NCBI GenBank assembly: GCA_002483105.1
Contig: DLHG01000001.1
Coordinates: 263,831 to 327,830 of the forward strand
Source of the DNA: Bacteroidetes bacterium UBA7674
Lineage (GTDB): Bacteria > Bacteroidota > Bacteroidia > Chitinophagales > Chitinophagaceae
Reading direction: 5' to 3'
DNA: 64,000 nt
In this document: piece after piece, positions 16,761 to 25,571 of the stretch
How the letters are laid out: every line of letters begins with the position of its first letter
Position numbering within the stretch: the first letter of the stretch is position 1
Program-made: the position numbers and the translations under genes
The notes under the pieces: model-generated
Told to the model about the DNA's origin: nothing
The model's database searches: none
What the model saw: the letters and a program-made list of their open reading frames with translations, nothing else

Positions 16761-19700
16761 CTATTTATTCACTACAAACTTCATCTGTACTGTTCGACCA
16801 TCGGCAGTTATGCGAAGCATATACACACCGGCGGCAACATCAGCCATCTTCATTTGTTTCTCCAGTTTACCATTTACCACCTGGGCGTTGTCTTTGTACA
16901 CCACCTGGCCAACAGTATTCAATGCCTCAATTTTAGCATCTTTCACACCTGTCATTCCGTTGAAATTGCCACTGAGAATAAATGTACCGTTGTTCGGGTT
17001 AGGGAACAGCTGCATATTCTCTACCACTTTACCACCTGCTGTTACGCTAACATTAATCAGAGCGTTCCAGAAATCGGAGGCGGTATCAGGTATAGCACAT
17101 GGCGCATTGCTGGTAACAAGTACAGTGAGTATATCCTGATCAGTAAGAGTACTGCTGCTGAATACCATATTGGTTTCACCCGGCAGTATAGTGCCATTCA
17201 GGAACCATTGGTAGGTTGGGTTAGTACCACCGTTGAGTACAGTAGCAGTGAAGTCCATAGGAGCTCCTGCAACATATACCAATGGGTTACTGGTTATGTC
17301 TACCGTAGGTATTGTATTAGGCGACATGTGGATAGTTACTTTATTGCTGGTATCTGAAGAAGCAGTAGTACAACTTGTACTATTTGTCAGCACCGCAGTA
17401 ACAGTATCAAGATCTGTGAGGTATGGAGAACCCCAGAAGCTATCGATCGCACCTATTACCGGAACACCATTGATGTACCATTGGTATATTGGTGACGTAC
17501 CTCCGTCGGTGATAACGCTGGTGAATTCGATATTAGTACCGAAGCAAACCGTATCATCAGGATTAGGCGTGATAGTAATTGTTGGTGTAAGCGACTGCAC
17601 TACATCTATGAAAACAGAGCTGGTAGCTGACTGGCAACCATTAAGTATAGCCATTACAACATAGTTACCTTCGTCCACCAGTTGAATATTTGCCCTTGAT
17701 GGATTTTGTGTATTAGCAGTCCATCCGCCGGGACCAGTCCATGAGTACACGGAACCCGCTGTAGAGTTGGTAGCAGTCAGGTTCAATGTAGTACCTGAGC
17801 ATATTGGTGACGGTCCATCAGCAGTAGGCGTAGTAGGTGTTACAGTACCAATTACAACCAGCACACTGTCTGTACGGGTACATGAGTTAGTACCGGTAGC
17901 CATTACATAATACCAACCGGCATTAGCAGGGGTTGTGTTAGCAATAGTAGGGTTAGCCAGTATAGAGAAGAAACCACCCGGACCAGTCCATTGGAATGTA
18001 GTACCCGGAGTAGTGCTGCCTGCAGTAAGGTTAAGCGTACTGCCTGCGCATACAGGACCATTGCTACCTACAGTCAGGTTTGGAGCCGGATTAACCACTA
18101 CGTTAACAGTACCCGGAAGTGATGTACAGTTCTGGTTGTTAGTAACAGTTACAGTATAAGGGCCTGATGCGATTGGTTGAACATTCAGGATACTTGGATT
18201 CTGCTGGTTAGAGAAGAAGCTGTTAGGTCCTGCCCAGTTGAAGCTACCGTTTATTACACTTGTTGTAGCGGTAAGCTGCAATGTAGAGAACTGGCAAAGC
18301 GGAGAGTTAGAACCAGCTGTTGGAGCAGGAGGTGCATTCGGATCAACAAGTGTTACGAACACATTGTTGTTCAGCTGCGGACAGCCATTCAATGCCATTG
18401 TTATTTGTGTATAAGCAGCGGCATTCAGATTCATCCTGCAATATTGGCCTGAACCATTAGATGTTACAGTGAACGGACCTTGCAACACACCATTCCTTAA
18501 GTATGTAAGAACATAAGTAGTGTTTGCAGCTAAACCGCAGATACAGAAGCTACCATTTGTTGCGCCGCAAGTAGTTGGGTTAACAGAACTACATACAGTG
18601 ATTGGACCGGTAATTGGTTTAACTATTATGTTTTGGAAACCTGTATCAGGACAACCACCCAGTGCAGGGCCTATATAAGTGATCCAATAGTTGCCTACAG
18701 GAGCGGGACCCGGTTGGAAATACTGTGGCGCACCACCTGTAACGAACGAGCCACTGAAGGTGCCACCCGCAGGTGTTGCTTGCAGTAATACATCAGCACC
18801 ATTGTCACATACATCCGCAAGTGGAGGGAAGTTGACAAGAGCCTGAGGGGTTGTAAAGATAGAAGCAGTATCGAAATTACTGCAACCGTTAGGATCAGTA
18901 TAAGTTAATGTGATCAGGAACGTATCCGGTACAGACGTGCTGCCTATTGAAGGATCAAATACCCAGTCCGTACCATTAAATGATACGCCCGGACCAGAGT
19001 AAACCCTTGTACCACCAGGAGGGTTAGTAGTACCCACGTTTGTCAGAATTACATCCGGTGCGGTAATACAATGTGTGGTAAGTGCCGCAGGTAAGTTAAC
19101 ATTCGGCAGTGGATTAACCACTACCTGGAAGGTTGTTGTATTCTGACAAGTGCCTTGTACGAAAGTATAAGTAATAGTGTAGGTACCTGCTATAGAAGGA
19201 GTAAACATACCTGTACCTGTATTAACAGAACCATTGTTCGGCACACTAGACCATGTACCACCGGCAGGTGTAACATATGGCGTTAAGCTAAACGGTGCAG
19301 AGTTCAGACATACCGCAGGTACAGGACCATTGACGAATGTCACAACCGGTGGTTGCAGAACTGTTATTGTTTGAGAATCCTGTGATGTACAACCACCGCT
19401 GGTAACCGTATAGATTATATCAATAGGACTGTTTGCAGATTGACCTGCAGGATTGAACTGATTAGCGGTAACACAAGTACCACAATCGTTGGAAGAATAA
19501 GTACCACCACCCGGTTGTCCATAACCATTAAGATTTAGCACAGGGCTGTTTTCACAAAGTATAGGGTAAGGAAGCGCCCATGTAATAGCAGGGAATGCAG
19601 AAACAGTAATAGGCAATTCTGCAAGACCGGCGCAGCCGTTACCATCTGTATAAACGTAATCAATATCGTGTATGCCTATTGTAGCAGGAGAAAACAATCC

Positions 19701-21041
19701 GGTTGTAGTAACGTTACCAAAATTCGGATCAGTATATACACCACCGCCGGGATTACCTACCAATTGAACGTCAGGAGCGTTCAAACAGAATGGGCCTGCA
19801 GGAGCTAGTGTAACATTCGGGGTAGGATTGATGTTTACCGTTTGATTGATATGCGATAAACAACCTGTTATATTATTTAGATAAGTATAGCTCACATAGT
19901 TCACTGTAGGTAACGGACCATCTGCGCCACATGGAATTATGTTACCATTAAACACAAAGTTATTAGGAGTAAAGTCGCCGTAAGTACCACCGGCCGGAGT
20001 AGCTTGCGTAAGAGCGAAGCTACCACAGTTACCAAAGCAGTAGTCAGGGATCAAACCGAAAGTAACAGGTGTAGTATCATTCACCACATAAGGCAATGTA
20101 ACACTACCGGAGCAGTTGTTACCATCTGTAACTGTATAAGTGATGTTTGCGGTAGTACCGCATACAGCACTTGGAGTAAAAGTATATTGGTTAGGCCCAG
20201 TAAGGGTAACACCCGCGCCTGAATAAACACCATTTGCAGGAAGTGCATTGTTCAATATAAATGGAACATCGTTGCAGCAGTTAGGTGCAACCTGTCCTGT
20301 CCAGTTTACAGCAGGTAATTGGTTAACTGTAACCTGAACTGCGGCAGTATTAACTGTACCAACAGTATTACCAACACCTGTACAAGTTACGACCGCTCTG
20401 AAAAACTTAGTAGCACTCAACGGGCCATATGTGTACGGGCTTACTGTTGCCGTAGGTATATTGGTGAAGATCACGTTATCATCAGACTCCTGCCATTGGA
20501 ATGTAGCTCCGGCAGATTGTCCGCTCAATGTAAGAACTGTGTTTGCGCCGAAGCAAACGCTGTTAGGTGTTGCTAAAGCCACACCCGGAGCGCAAGGGCA
20601 TTCTGCCTTATACGCCATTACCGCAGTTTGCACCGGGCCGCCGGTTCCGCACGGAAATTTCTCGTGATGAACACGGTACGTACCTGTAGTAGGGCAAGTC
20701 CAAACTATCTCAGAACCACCTGTAACACAAAAAGGCCCAACGGTAGGACCTACTATTACATTAGCGCCATCAGTTATTGTCAATGCCTGGTTAAAACCGG
20801 CAGGTGCGTTACCACCACCCTGGCAATGTGAGAATGTGTACACACATCCTGCTGTTGCGCTGAATGTGTAATAACGGCCGGATTGGGTCGTTAGGGTCTG
20901 CCAGGTACTGGTGAGTGTAAGTGAAGCAGGTACACCGGGTACAGTAGTAGTGGCGCACTGTGCCTGTACATTACGCGGTGTTGCGGCAAACAACACTACC
21001 AGCATGGTGAGATAAAGGCTTCTGAGTGTATAATTTTTCAT
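16761..21041 (-). CDS. Giant Ig/PKD-like repeat protein with T9SS sorting domain
   Basis: A 1426-aa secreted protein. It starts at the ATG at 21041 with signal peptide MKNYTLRSLYLTMLVVLFAA. Residues about 30-150 form a Cys/Gly-rich N-terminal domain (GCVYTFSHCQGGG, GTYRVHHEKFPCG). They are followed by many tandem beta-sandwich repeats of about 80-100 residues, with recurring strings such as PAGGTYS, VCFGANTVLTLSG and GPICSGTTLNLTA plus YSWTGPGGW; the last are Ig-like/PKD-like modules. The C-terminal 75 residues are a sorting domain (MQLFPNPNNGTFILSG, VYKDNAQVV, VAAGVYMLRITADG, KFVVNK). It probably acts as a surface adhesin or matrix protein. It is transcribed in the same direction as the beta-helix protein but separated from it by a terminator. 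Confidence 0.88.
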   Translation of the reverse strand: MKNYTLRSLYLTMLVVLFAATPRNVQAQCATTTVPGVPASLTLTSTWQTLTTQSGRYYTFSATAGCVYTFSHCQGGGNAPAGFNQALTITDGANVIVGPTVGPFCVTGGSEIVWTCPTTGTYRVHHEKFPCGTGGPVQTAVMAYKAECPCAPGVALATPNSVCFGANTVLTLSGQSAGATFQWQESDDNVIFTNIPTATVSPYTYGPLSATKFFRAVVTCTGVGNTVGTVNTAAVQVTVNQLPAVNWTGQVAPNCCNDVPFILNNALPANGVYSGAGVTLTGPNQYTFTPSAVCGTTANITYTVTDGNNCSGSVTLPYVVNDTTPVTFGLIPDYCFGNCGSFALTQATPAGGTYGDFTPNNFVFNGNIIPCGADGPLPTVNYVSYTYLNNITGCLSHINQTVNINPTPNVTLAPAGPFCLNAPDVQLVGNPGGGVYTDPNFGNVTTTGLFSPATIGIHDIDYVYTDGNGCAGLAELPITVSAFPAITWALPYPILCENSPVLNLNGYGQPGGGTYSSNDCGTCVTANQFNPAGQSANSPIDIIYTVTSGGCTSQDSQTITVLQPPVVTFVNGPVPAVCLNSAPFSLTPYVTPAGGTWSSVPNNGSVNTGTGMFTPSIAGTYTITYTFVQGTCQNTTTFQVVVNPLPNVNLPAALTTHCITAPDVILTNVGTTNPPGGTRVYSGPGVSFNGTDWVFDPSIGSTSVPDTFLITLTYTDPNGCSNFDTASIFTTPQALVNFPPLADVCDNGADVLLQATPAGGTFSGSFVTGGAPQYFQPGPAPVGNYWITYIGPALGGCPDTGFQNIIVKPITGPITVCSSVNPTTCGATNGSFCICGLAANTTYVLTYLRNGVLQGPFTVTSNGSGQYCRMNLNAAAYTQITMALNGCPQLNNNVFVTLVDPNAPPAPTAGSNSPLCQFSTLQLTATTSVINGSFNWAGPNSFFSNQQNPSILNVQPIASGPYTVTVTNNQNCTSLPGTVNVVVNPAPNLTVGSNGPVCAGSTLNLTAGSTTPGTTFQWTGPGGFFSILANPTIANTTPANAGWYYVMATGTNSCTRTDSVLVVIGTVTPTTPTADGPSPICSGTTLNLTATNSTAGSVYSWTGPGGWTANTQNPSRANIQLVDEGNYVVMAILNGCQSATSSVFIDVVQSLTPTITITPNPDDTVCFGTNIEFTSVITDGGTSPIYQWYINGVPVIGAIDSFWGSPYLTDLDTVTAVLTNSTSCTTASSDTSNKVTIHMSPNTIPTVDITSNPLVYVAGAPMDFTATVLNGGTNPTYQWFLNGTILPGETNMVFSSSTLTDQDILTVLVTSNAPCAIPDTASDFWNALINVSVTAGGKVVENMQLFPNPNNGTFILSGNFNGMTGVKDAKIEALNTVGQVVYKDNAQVVNGKLEKQMKMADVAAGVYMLRITADGRTVQMKFVVNK

Positions 21042-21467
21042 ATGCTACTTTATGAACTTGTTTATTTTTCTTGTATTAATGTTTAACTGAGTTTCCGGGT
21101 GTTATGTGATTTGCTATATTATGCTTTTTCTTTACAAGCTTCCCGCATCCGGTGCGGCTTTCAAAGTTGTACGCACAACAATTTGTTCACCCGGCCGGGC
21201 AAACAGAGCATTGCGGGACAATAAGAAAAGGCTAAGTAATTTTAATTTCATTTACAGCATTTACTCCTCCCTGAAAAATACGGGCAGGACATCACCGTAC
21301 TAAGATACATAAATCAGAACAAGATTGTTAAGATTTAGATAAAAAAATCATTTCTGTGACGCAGGCACATCCCTGCCCTAAAACGTTCAGCTTCAGATGT
21401 CAAGACTGATGTGCCGGGCGATAAAACGGGCGAATTTATGTATAACAGCAGGGATATTAACCTGTAG
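21042..21467. other. Intergenic region upstream of the Ig-repeat gene
   Basis: About 425 bases between the stop of gldE and the start of the Ig-repeat gene. The codon frames inside are short and unconvincing. It presumably carries the promoter of the Ig-repeat gene and the gldE transcript end, but I see no clear terminator or -7 box. gldD, often next to gldE, is not here. Confidence 0.5.
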
Positions 21468-22823
21468 TTATTTTTTAACCATTTCCGGGTTGATGGAGAG
21501 TTTTACCTTCTGCAAGCGCATCTTATCTATCTCGAGAACTGTGAACTCGAACTGCTCGAAATTGATGATCTGGTTGACAGCGGGAAACTTACCCGAAATT
21601 TCTAATATCAGGCCTGCAAGCGATTCACTTTCTCCCCTCACCTCTTCAAAGAGGTCGGCAGACTCACCTATGGCGCGACAGACGTCGTTGATGAGCGTTT
21701 TGCCCTCGAATATGTAGTTATATTCGTCTATTTTCTTATAACTGTTGTCTTCCTCGTCAAACTCATCGCGGATGTCGCCAATGATCTCTTCCATGATGTC
21801 CTCCAGCGTGGCTATGCCTGAAGTACCGCCAAATTCGTCTACCACTATGGCGAAATGGATACGCTTCTGCTGAAACTCATAGCGAAGGTCTTTTATCAGC
21901 TTACCCTCATGTACAAAATATGCCGGGCGTACAAGTGTATGCCAGTCCAGTTCATCATCATCTATATAGGGAAGGAAGTCTTTGGTATATATCATACCCG
22001 TTATCTTATCCAGGCTGTCAATGTACACGGGCATGCGGCTGTAGCCTGTCTCCAGGCAGAATTTTTTCACCTCGGCAAAGCTCATATCCTGTTCCAGCCC
22101 ACTCACATCCATACGGGTGCGCATGATCTGGGTAACGGTAATATTATTGAACTTGAGGATGCCTTTAAAGATGTTCACCTCTTCCTTGGTAGCGGTGTGG
22201 CCTACTGTAACCTCTATGGCATGTTCGAAATCCTCATTGCTGATATTATTCATGGTTTTGGTACCCAGCCGGTCTTCTATATAATTGGTAGAAGACACCA
22301 GCATACTGCTCACCGGCTTAAAGATGCCCTGCATTATATTCACGATAGGCGCTGCAAACAATGCCATACGCATATTATTCTGGGTAGCATACACCTTAGG
22401 CAATACCTCCCCGAAGAGCACCAGCAGGAATGTAACCGTCACCACATGCACTATAAAGAAGGTGACCTGATTTCCCGATTCGCCCAGCCCGGGGAAAAGC
22501 TCCTTTACCAGCCTGTTGGTGGTGATAACAATGGCAATGTTAATAAAGCTATTAGTAACCAGAAGTGTGGCCAGCAGCATCTTAGGCTTTTCCAGCAGAT
22601 GAATGGCCTGGCGTGCACTGGGCTGCTCTTTTACCTTAAGGTAATTGATGTCTTTGGCGGTAAGGGAAAAATAAGCTGTCTCCGCACCTGCTGCTATCGC
22701 AGTTATGAGCAATAAAACCAATGTAAGAATGAGCAGAATAGTAACATTGGAGGCCTGGGGCAGATTGTCAGTAGCCTGTAGTAAAAGGGTATTGTAAAAA
22801 GTGGCTCCAACGGGGCTTTCCAA
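21468..22823 (-). CDS. gldE: Gliding motility-associated CorC/HlyC-family protein GldE
   Basis: A 451-aa inner-membrane protein of the CNNM/CorC family. Residues about 25-200 are a DUF21 transmembrane domain with AGAETAYFSLTAKD, LLVTNSFINIAIV and FGEVLPKVYA. Residues about 215-335 form a CBS pair (IMRTRMDVSGLE, YSRMPVYIDSLDKITG, FAIVVDEFGGTSGIATLED). Residues about 350-440 are the CorC/HlyC C-terminal domain (FEGKTLINDVCRAIG, ESESLAGLILEISGKFP). In Bacteroidota a member of this family encoded beside ssb and mutY is GldE, which is linked to gliding and T9SS function. The mutY-ssb-gldE order here supports that. An ion-transport role is possible but unproven. Confidence 0.88.
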   Translation of the reverse strand: MESPVGATFYNTLLLQATDNLPQASNVTILLILTLVLLLITAIAAGAETAYFSLTAKDINYLKVKEQPSARQAIHLLEKPKMLLATLLVTNSFINIAIVITTNRLVKELFPGLGESGNQVTFFIVHVVTVTFLLVLFGEVLPKVYATQNNMRMALFAAPIVNIMQGIFKPVSSMLVSSTNYIEDRLGTKTMNNISNEDFEHAIEVTVGHTATKEEVNIFKGILKFNNITVTQIMRTRMDVSGLEQDMSFAEVKKFCLETGYSRMPVYIDSLDKITGMIYTKDFLPYIDDDELDWHTLVRPAYFVHEGKLIKDLRYEFQQKRIHFAIVVDEFGGTSGIATLEDIMEEIIGDIRDEFDEEDNSYKKIDEYNYIFEGKTLINDVCRAIGESADLFEEVRGESESLAGLILEISGKFPAVNQIINFEQFEFTVLEIDKMRLQKVKLSINPEMVKK

Positions 22824-22857
22824 TGTCTAGTGCTTTGGTTTGTTATCAAAAATAAAT

Positions 22858-22893
22858 AAAGGGAAAGAAATAATCTTATAATTCTTTCCCTTT
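22858..22893 (-). terminator. Hairpin between ssb and gldE
   Basis: A 12-bp stem (22858-22869 with 22882-22893); on the minus strand A/T-rich sequence (TTTATTTATTTTT) follows. It could reduce read-through from ssb into gldE. Confidence 0.6.
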
Positions 22894-22915
22894 TTATGCA
22901 GTATTGTTTCGGTGC

Positions 22916-23389
22916 CTAAAATGGCAGGTTATCTTTCGTTTCAGGGCCATTAGGATTATACCCGAGGTCACCTGATGTATCGTCGTCAGCAGCAGGAGAA
23001 GTATCCGGTGCTATCACATCACTAGACGGAGCCTGGTAGTCGCCACCATTACCATCTTTACGCCTTTCGAGCATTACAAGATTATCGGCCACTATCTCTG
23101 TACTAAAATGTTTTCTTTTGTCCCTGTCTTCCCAGGAGCGGGTGCGGAGCTTACCTTCTATGTACACAAGGCTGCCCTTATGCAGGTACTTACCTGCCAG
23201 GTCGGCCAGGCCACGCCAAAGAACTACTGTATGCCATTCTGTTTGGGCTATCAGGTTACCATTCCGGTCTTTGTATGTTTCAGTGGTAGCTAAAGGGAAT
23301 TTTGCAACGGGTATATTACCTTCTATGTGCTGAATATCCGGGTCTTTGCCAATATTTCCTATCAATACAACCTTATTAACGCCTCTCAT
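22916..23389 (-). CDS. ssb: Single-stranded DNA-binding protein
   Basis: A 157-aa SSB. The OB-fold occupies residues 1-110: MRGVNKVVLIGNIGKDPDI, FPLATTETYKDRNG, QTEWHTVVLWRGLADLAGKY, GSLVYIEGKLRTRSWED. A Gly/Asp/Ser-rich disordered linker follows, then an acidic-tail-like end (KDNLPF), the peptide that recruits replication and repair proteins. It binds ssDNA during replication, recombination and repair. Length is normal. It lies 47 bases downstream of mutY and is probably co-transcribed. Confidence 0.96.
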   Translation of the reverse strand: MRGVNKVVLIGNIGKDPDIQHIEGNIPVAKFPLATTETYKDRNGNLIAQTEWHTVVLWRGLADLAGKYLHKGSLVYIEGKLRTRSWEDRDKRKHFSTEIVADNLVMLERRKDGNGGDYQAPSSDVIAPDTSPAADDDTSGDLGYNPNGPETKDNLPF

Positions 23390-23436
23390 GGAGATTCAAA
23401 TTTATCAATTAGTAAAATTCATAACCTTTAAGTCCT

Positions 23437-24573
23437 TTAAAAGTATAATTTTTTTTCTAGAAAAGAAACAAGGGTCTTGGGGAAGGCCAATTTTTTGAGG
23501 GATGAAAGCGGCTGCCAGCTACCTTCTCCTGTTATACTGACAGGCTTGGGTATGCTGAGGCTGAAAAAACGGCTTTCGATAATGCGGTGCGTGAGCCGCT
23601 GGCTGAGGCTGCCTTCATACTCCGGGGTGAGATCGGCAATGCCAAGTTGCTTAAATAGCGGGTGCTTCTTTAAATCGCTGCTGTCCAGCGGCTGCTCTGC
23701 CTCTACCAGGTAGGGCTCGTGGAGATTCTGCCAAATGTCCTTACCGCTGCGTTTCTGTATCCAGACCTTATTACCCGCCTGGATGAGCAGGTAATGAAAG
23801 AACCGCTTCTTTACTTCTGTCTTTTTGCTTTTTACAGGCAGCAAGGCTACCATATCCTGCTTATATGCCACGCATTTCTTCTGCAAGGGGCAATTGGGAC
23901 AATCGGCTGATGCCCCGGGCGTGCAGACCGTTGCGCCAAGGTCCATGATCGCCTGGTTGTAAGCGGCGCTGTTGTTTTTGTCCAGTAGTTCCTTGGCCAG
24001 TTCAGCAAATTGCTTTTTGCCCCCGGTAGTATCGAACGGGGTATCTATCCCAAAGTAGCGGGAAAGGACACGATAGACATTCCCGTCAACCACTGCCTGC
24101 GGAAGCCCATAGGCAAAAGAAGCAATGGCCGCAGCTGTGTATGGGCCGATGCCTTTCAAGGTGAGTATGTCTTCGTAGGTATCGGGGAACTTGCCTTTCA
24201 GGTCGCCGCTGATGTGGCGGGCGGTGGCCAGCATATTCTTACAGCGGTTGTAGTAGCCCAGGCCTTGCCAGAGACGGAAGGCATCTTCGTCTTTGGTCGC
24301 TGCCATAGCGTGAACGCTTGGGTAGGCTTCAGTAAACTTCAGGTAGTAAGGCAAGCCCTGCAAAGCGCGGGTCTGCTGTAGTATTATCTCCGAGACCCAT
24401 ATCTTGTATGGGTCTTTTTCCTCTTTCCATGGCAGGCTGCGGGTATTGGCAGTACTGTGCCAGCGCATTAACTCTTCGGTGAAGTATTTTCTATTAGCGG
24501 GAGACATTTCTACCGCAAAGGTCGCAAAGGAATCGCTAAGAAACGCAAAGTCCGACATATTGAAATTGCTCAT
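23437..24573 (-). CDS. mutY: A/G-specific adenine glycosylase
   Basis: A 378-aa DNA repair glycosylase removing adenine opposite 8-oxoguanine. The catalytic domain shows WVSEIILQQTR with the general-acid Glu, a helix-hairpin-helix (LKGIGPYTAAAIASFAYG) and VVDGNVYRVLSR with the catalytic Asp. A [4Fe-4S] motif CTPGASADCPNCPLQKKC follows, with C-x7-C-x2-C-x5-C spacing; the classic MutY spacing is C-x6-C. A NUDIX-like C-terminal domain for 8-oxoG recognition covers about residues 235-370 (IQKRSGKDIWQNLHEPYLVE). The start at 24573 is the first ATG; one at 24558 or 24507 (MSPANRKYF) is also possible, since the family usually begins close to the F..L..W helix. It leads the mutY-ssb-gldE group. Confidence 0.95.
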   Translation of the reverse strand: MSNFNMSDFAFLSDSFATFAVEMSPANRKYFTEELMRWHSTANTRSLPWKEEKDPYKIWVSEIILQQTRALQGLPYYLKFTEAYPSVHAMAATKDEDAFRLWQGLGYYNRCKNMLATARHISGDLKGKFPDTYEDILTLKGIGPYTAAAIASFAYGLPQAVVDGNVYRVLSRYFGIDTPFDTTGGKKQFAELAKELLDKNNSAAYNQAIMDLGATVCTPGASADCPNCPLQKKCVAYKQDMVALLPVKSKKTEVKKRFFHYLLIQAGNKVWIQKRSGKDIWQNLHEPYLVEAEQPLDSSDLKKHPLFKQLGIADLTPEYEGSLSQRLTHRIIESRFFSLSIPKPVSITGEGSWQPLSSLKKLAFPKTLVSFLEKKLYF

Positions 24574-24649
24574 CTATCGGCCAATACAGAAATGTTTTCC
24601 ACATCTGCTAATCCACTAATTTGCTAATCAACAAATCAAACTAAAAACT

Positions 24650-24657
24650 TACTTTTG
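24650..24657 (+). promoter_or_regulatory. -7 promoter box of the transketolase gene
   Basis: TACTTTTG fits TAnnTTTG and lies 20 bases before the start codon. No clean -33 TTG is at 19-21 bases upstream, so the promoter is only partly supported. Confidence 0.45.
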
Positions 24658-24677
24658 CCGCACAATTTTCAGCAGCA

Positions 24678-25520
24678 ATGGATATTCAAAAACTGGAAGA
24701 TATAGCATGCCAGGTTCGCCGTGATATAGTACGCATGGTACACACGAATCAAAGCGGTCACCCGGGTGGTTCACTCGGTTGCACCGAGTACATGGTAGCG
24801 CTCTATTTCCACATCATGAAGCATGACCCTAAGTTCAATATGGATGCGAAAGGTGAAGACCTTTTCTTCCTTTCCAACGGGCATATTTCTCCTGTGTTCT
24901 ATTCGGTACTGGCACGTTCAGGATATTTCCCTGTAAACGAACTGGGCACTTTCCGCAATATCAACTCACGCCTGCAAGGCCACCCTGCTACGCATGAGCA
25001 TCTGCCGGGTGTACGTATCGCCAGTGGTTCACTAGGACAAGGTATGAGCGTAGCTTGTGGTGCTGCCAGCGCTAAAAAGCTGAATGGTGATGACCGCATA
25101 GTTTATACACTGCACGGTGATGGTGAATTACAGGAAGGACAGAACTGGGAGGCGATCATGTTTGCAGCCCACCACAAAATAGACAACCTGATAGCGACTG
25201 TTGACGTGAACGGGCAACAGATAGATGGCTCCACCGACAACGTTATGGGACTGGGTTCTATCAAAGCTAAATTCGAAGCATTCGGATGGATAGTGTTGGA
25301 ACAGCTTGATGGTAACGATATGAAATCCGTTGTCGAAACACTGGAACTGGCTAAACAACATTGTGGTAAAGCAAAACCTGTCTGCATACTTTTACATACA
25401 GTAATGGGCAAGGGTGTTGACTTTATGGAAGGCACACACGAATGGCATGGTATAGCGCCAAACGACAAACAACTGGCACTGGCTAAAGAACAACTGAAAG
25501 AAACACTAGGGGACTATTAA
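24678..25520 (+). CDS. Transketolase N-terminal (TPP-binding) subunit
   Basis: A 280-aa protein equal to the N-terminal half of transketolase. HTNQSGHPGGSLGCTEYMVA contains the conserved His/Gly region, FLSNGHISPVFYSVL and GSLGQGMSVACGAA follow, and the thiamine-diphosphate/Mg motif is GDGELQEGQNWEA ending near VDVNGQQIDGST. Transketolase moves two-carbon units between sugar phosphates in the pentose phosphate pathway. Split transketolases need a separate C-terminal subunit (pyrimidine-binding and C-terminal domains), usually encoded next door. Here a terminator follows directly and no C subunit is anywhere in the window, so the partner must be encoded elsewhere. Length is normal for the N subunit. 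Confidence 0.92.
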   Translation: MDIQKLEDIACQVRRDIVRMVHTNQSGHPGGSLGCTEYMVALYFHIMKHDPKFNMDAKGEDLFFLSNGHISPVFYSVLARSGYFPVNELGTFRNINSRLQGHPATHEHLPGVRIASGSLGQGMSVACGAASAKKLNGDDRIVYTLHGDGELQEGQNWEAIMFAAHHKIDNLIATVDVNGQQIDGSTDNVMGLGSIKAKFEAFGWIVLEQLDGNDMKSVVETLELAKQHCGKAKPVCILLHTVMGKGVDFMEGTHEWHGIAPNDKQLALAKEQLKETLGDY

Positions 25521-25542
25521 TTCTTCTAGGCATCATATAGAG

Positions 25543-25567
25543 AAAGGCTCCTGTTTTGGGAGCCTTT
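25543..25567 (+). terminator. Terminator of transketolase N subunit
   Basis: A 9-bp stem (25543-25551 with 25559-25567) ending in TTTATTATTA; on the other strand it may serve the convergent gene. Confidence 0.75.
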
Positions 25568-25571
25568 ATTA

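Noticed and set aside
14334..20831. Many 60-170-codon plus-strand ORFs inside the two T9SS genes
   Set aside because: These are antisense frames of long repeat-rich coding sequences on the minus strand, without independent support.
21855..22715. 286-codon plus-strand ORF opposite gldE
   Set aside because: It is antisense to a gene with clear DUF21, CBS and CorC motifs; its translation is His/Tyr/Cys-rich without domains.
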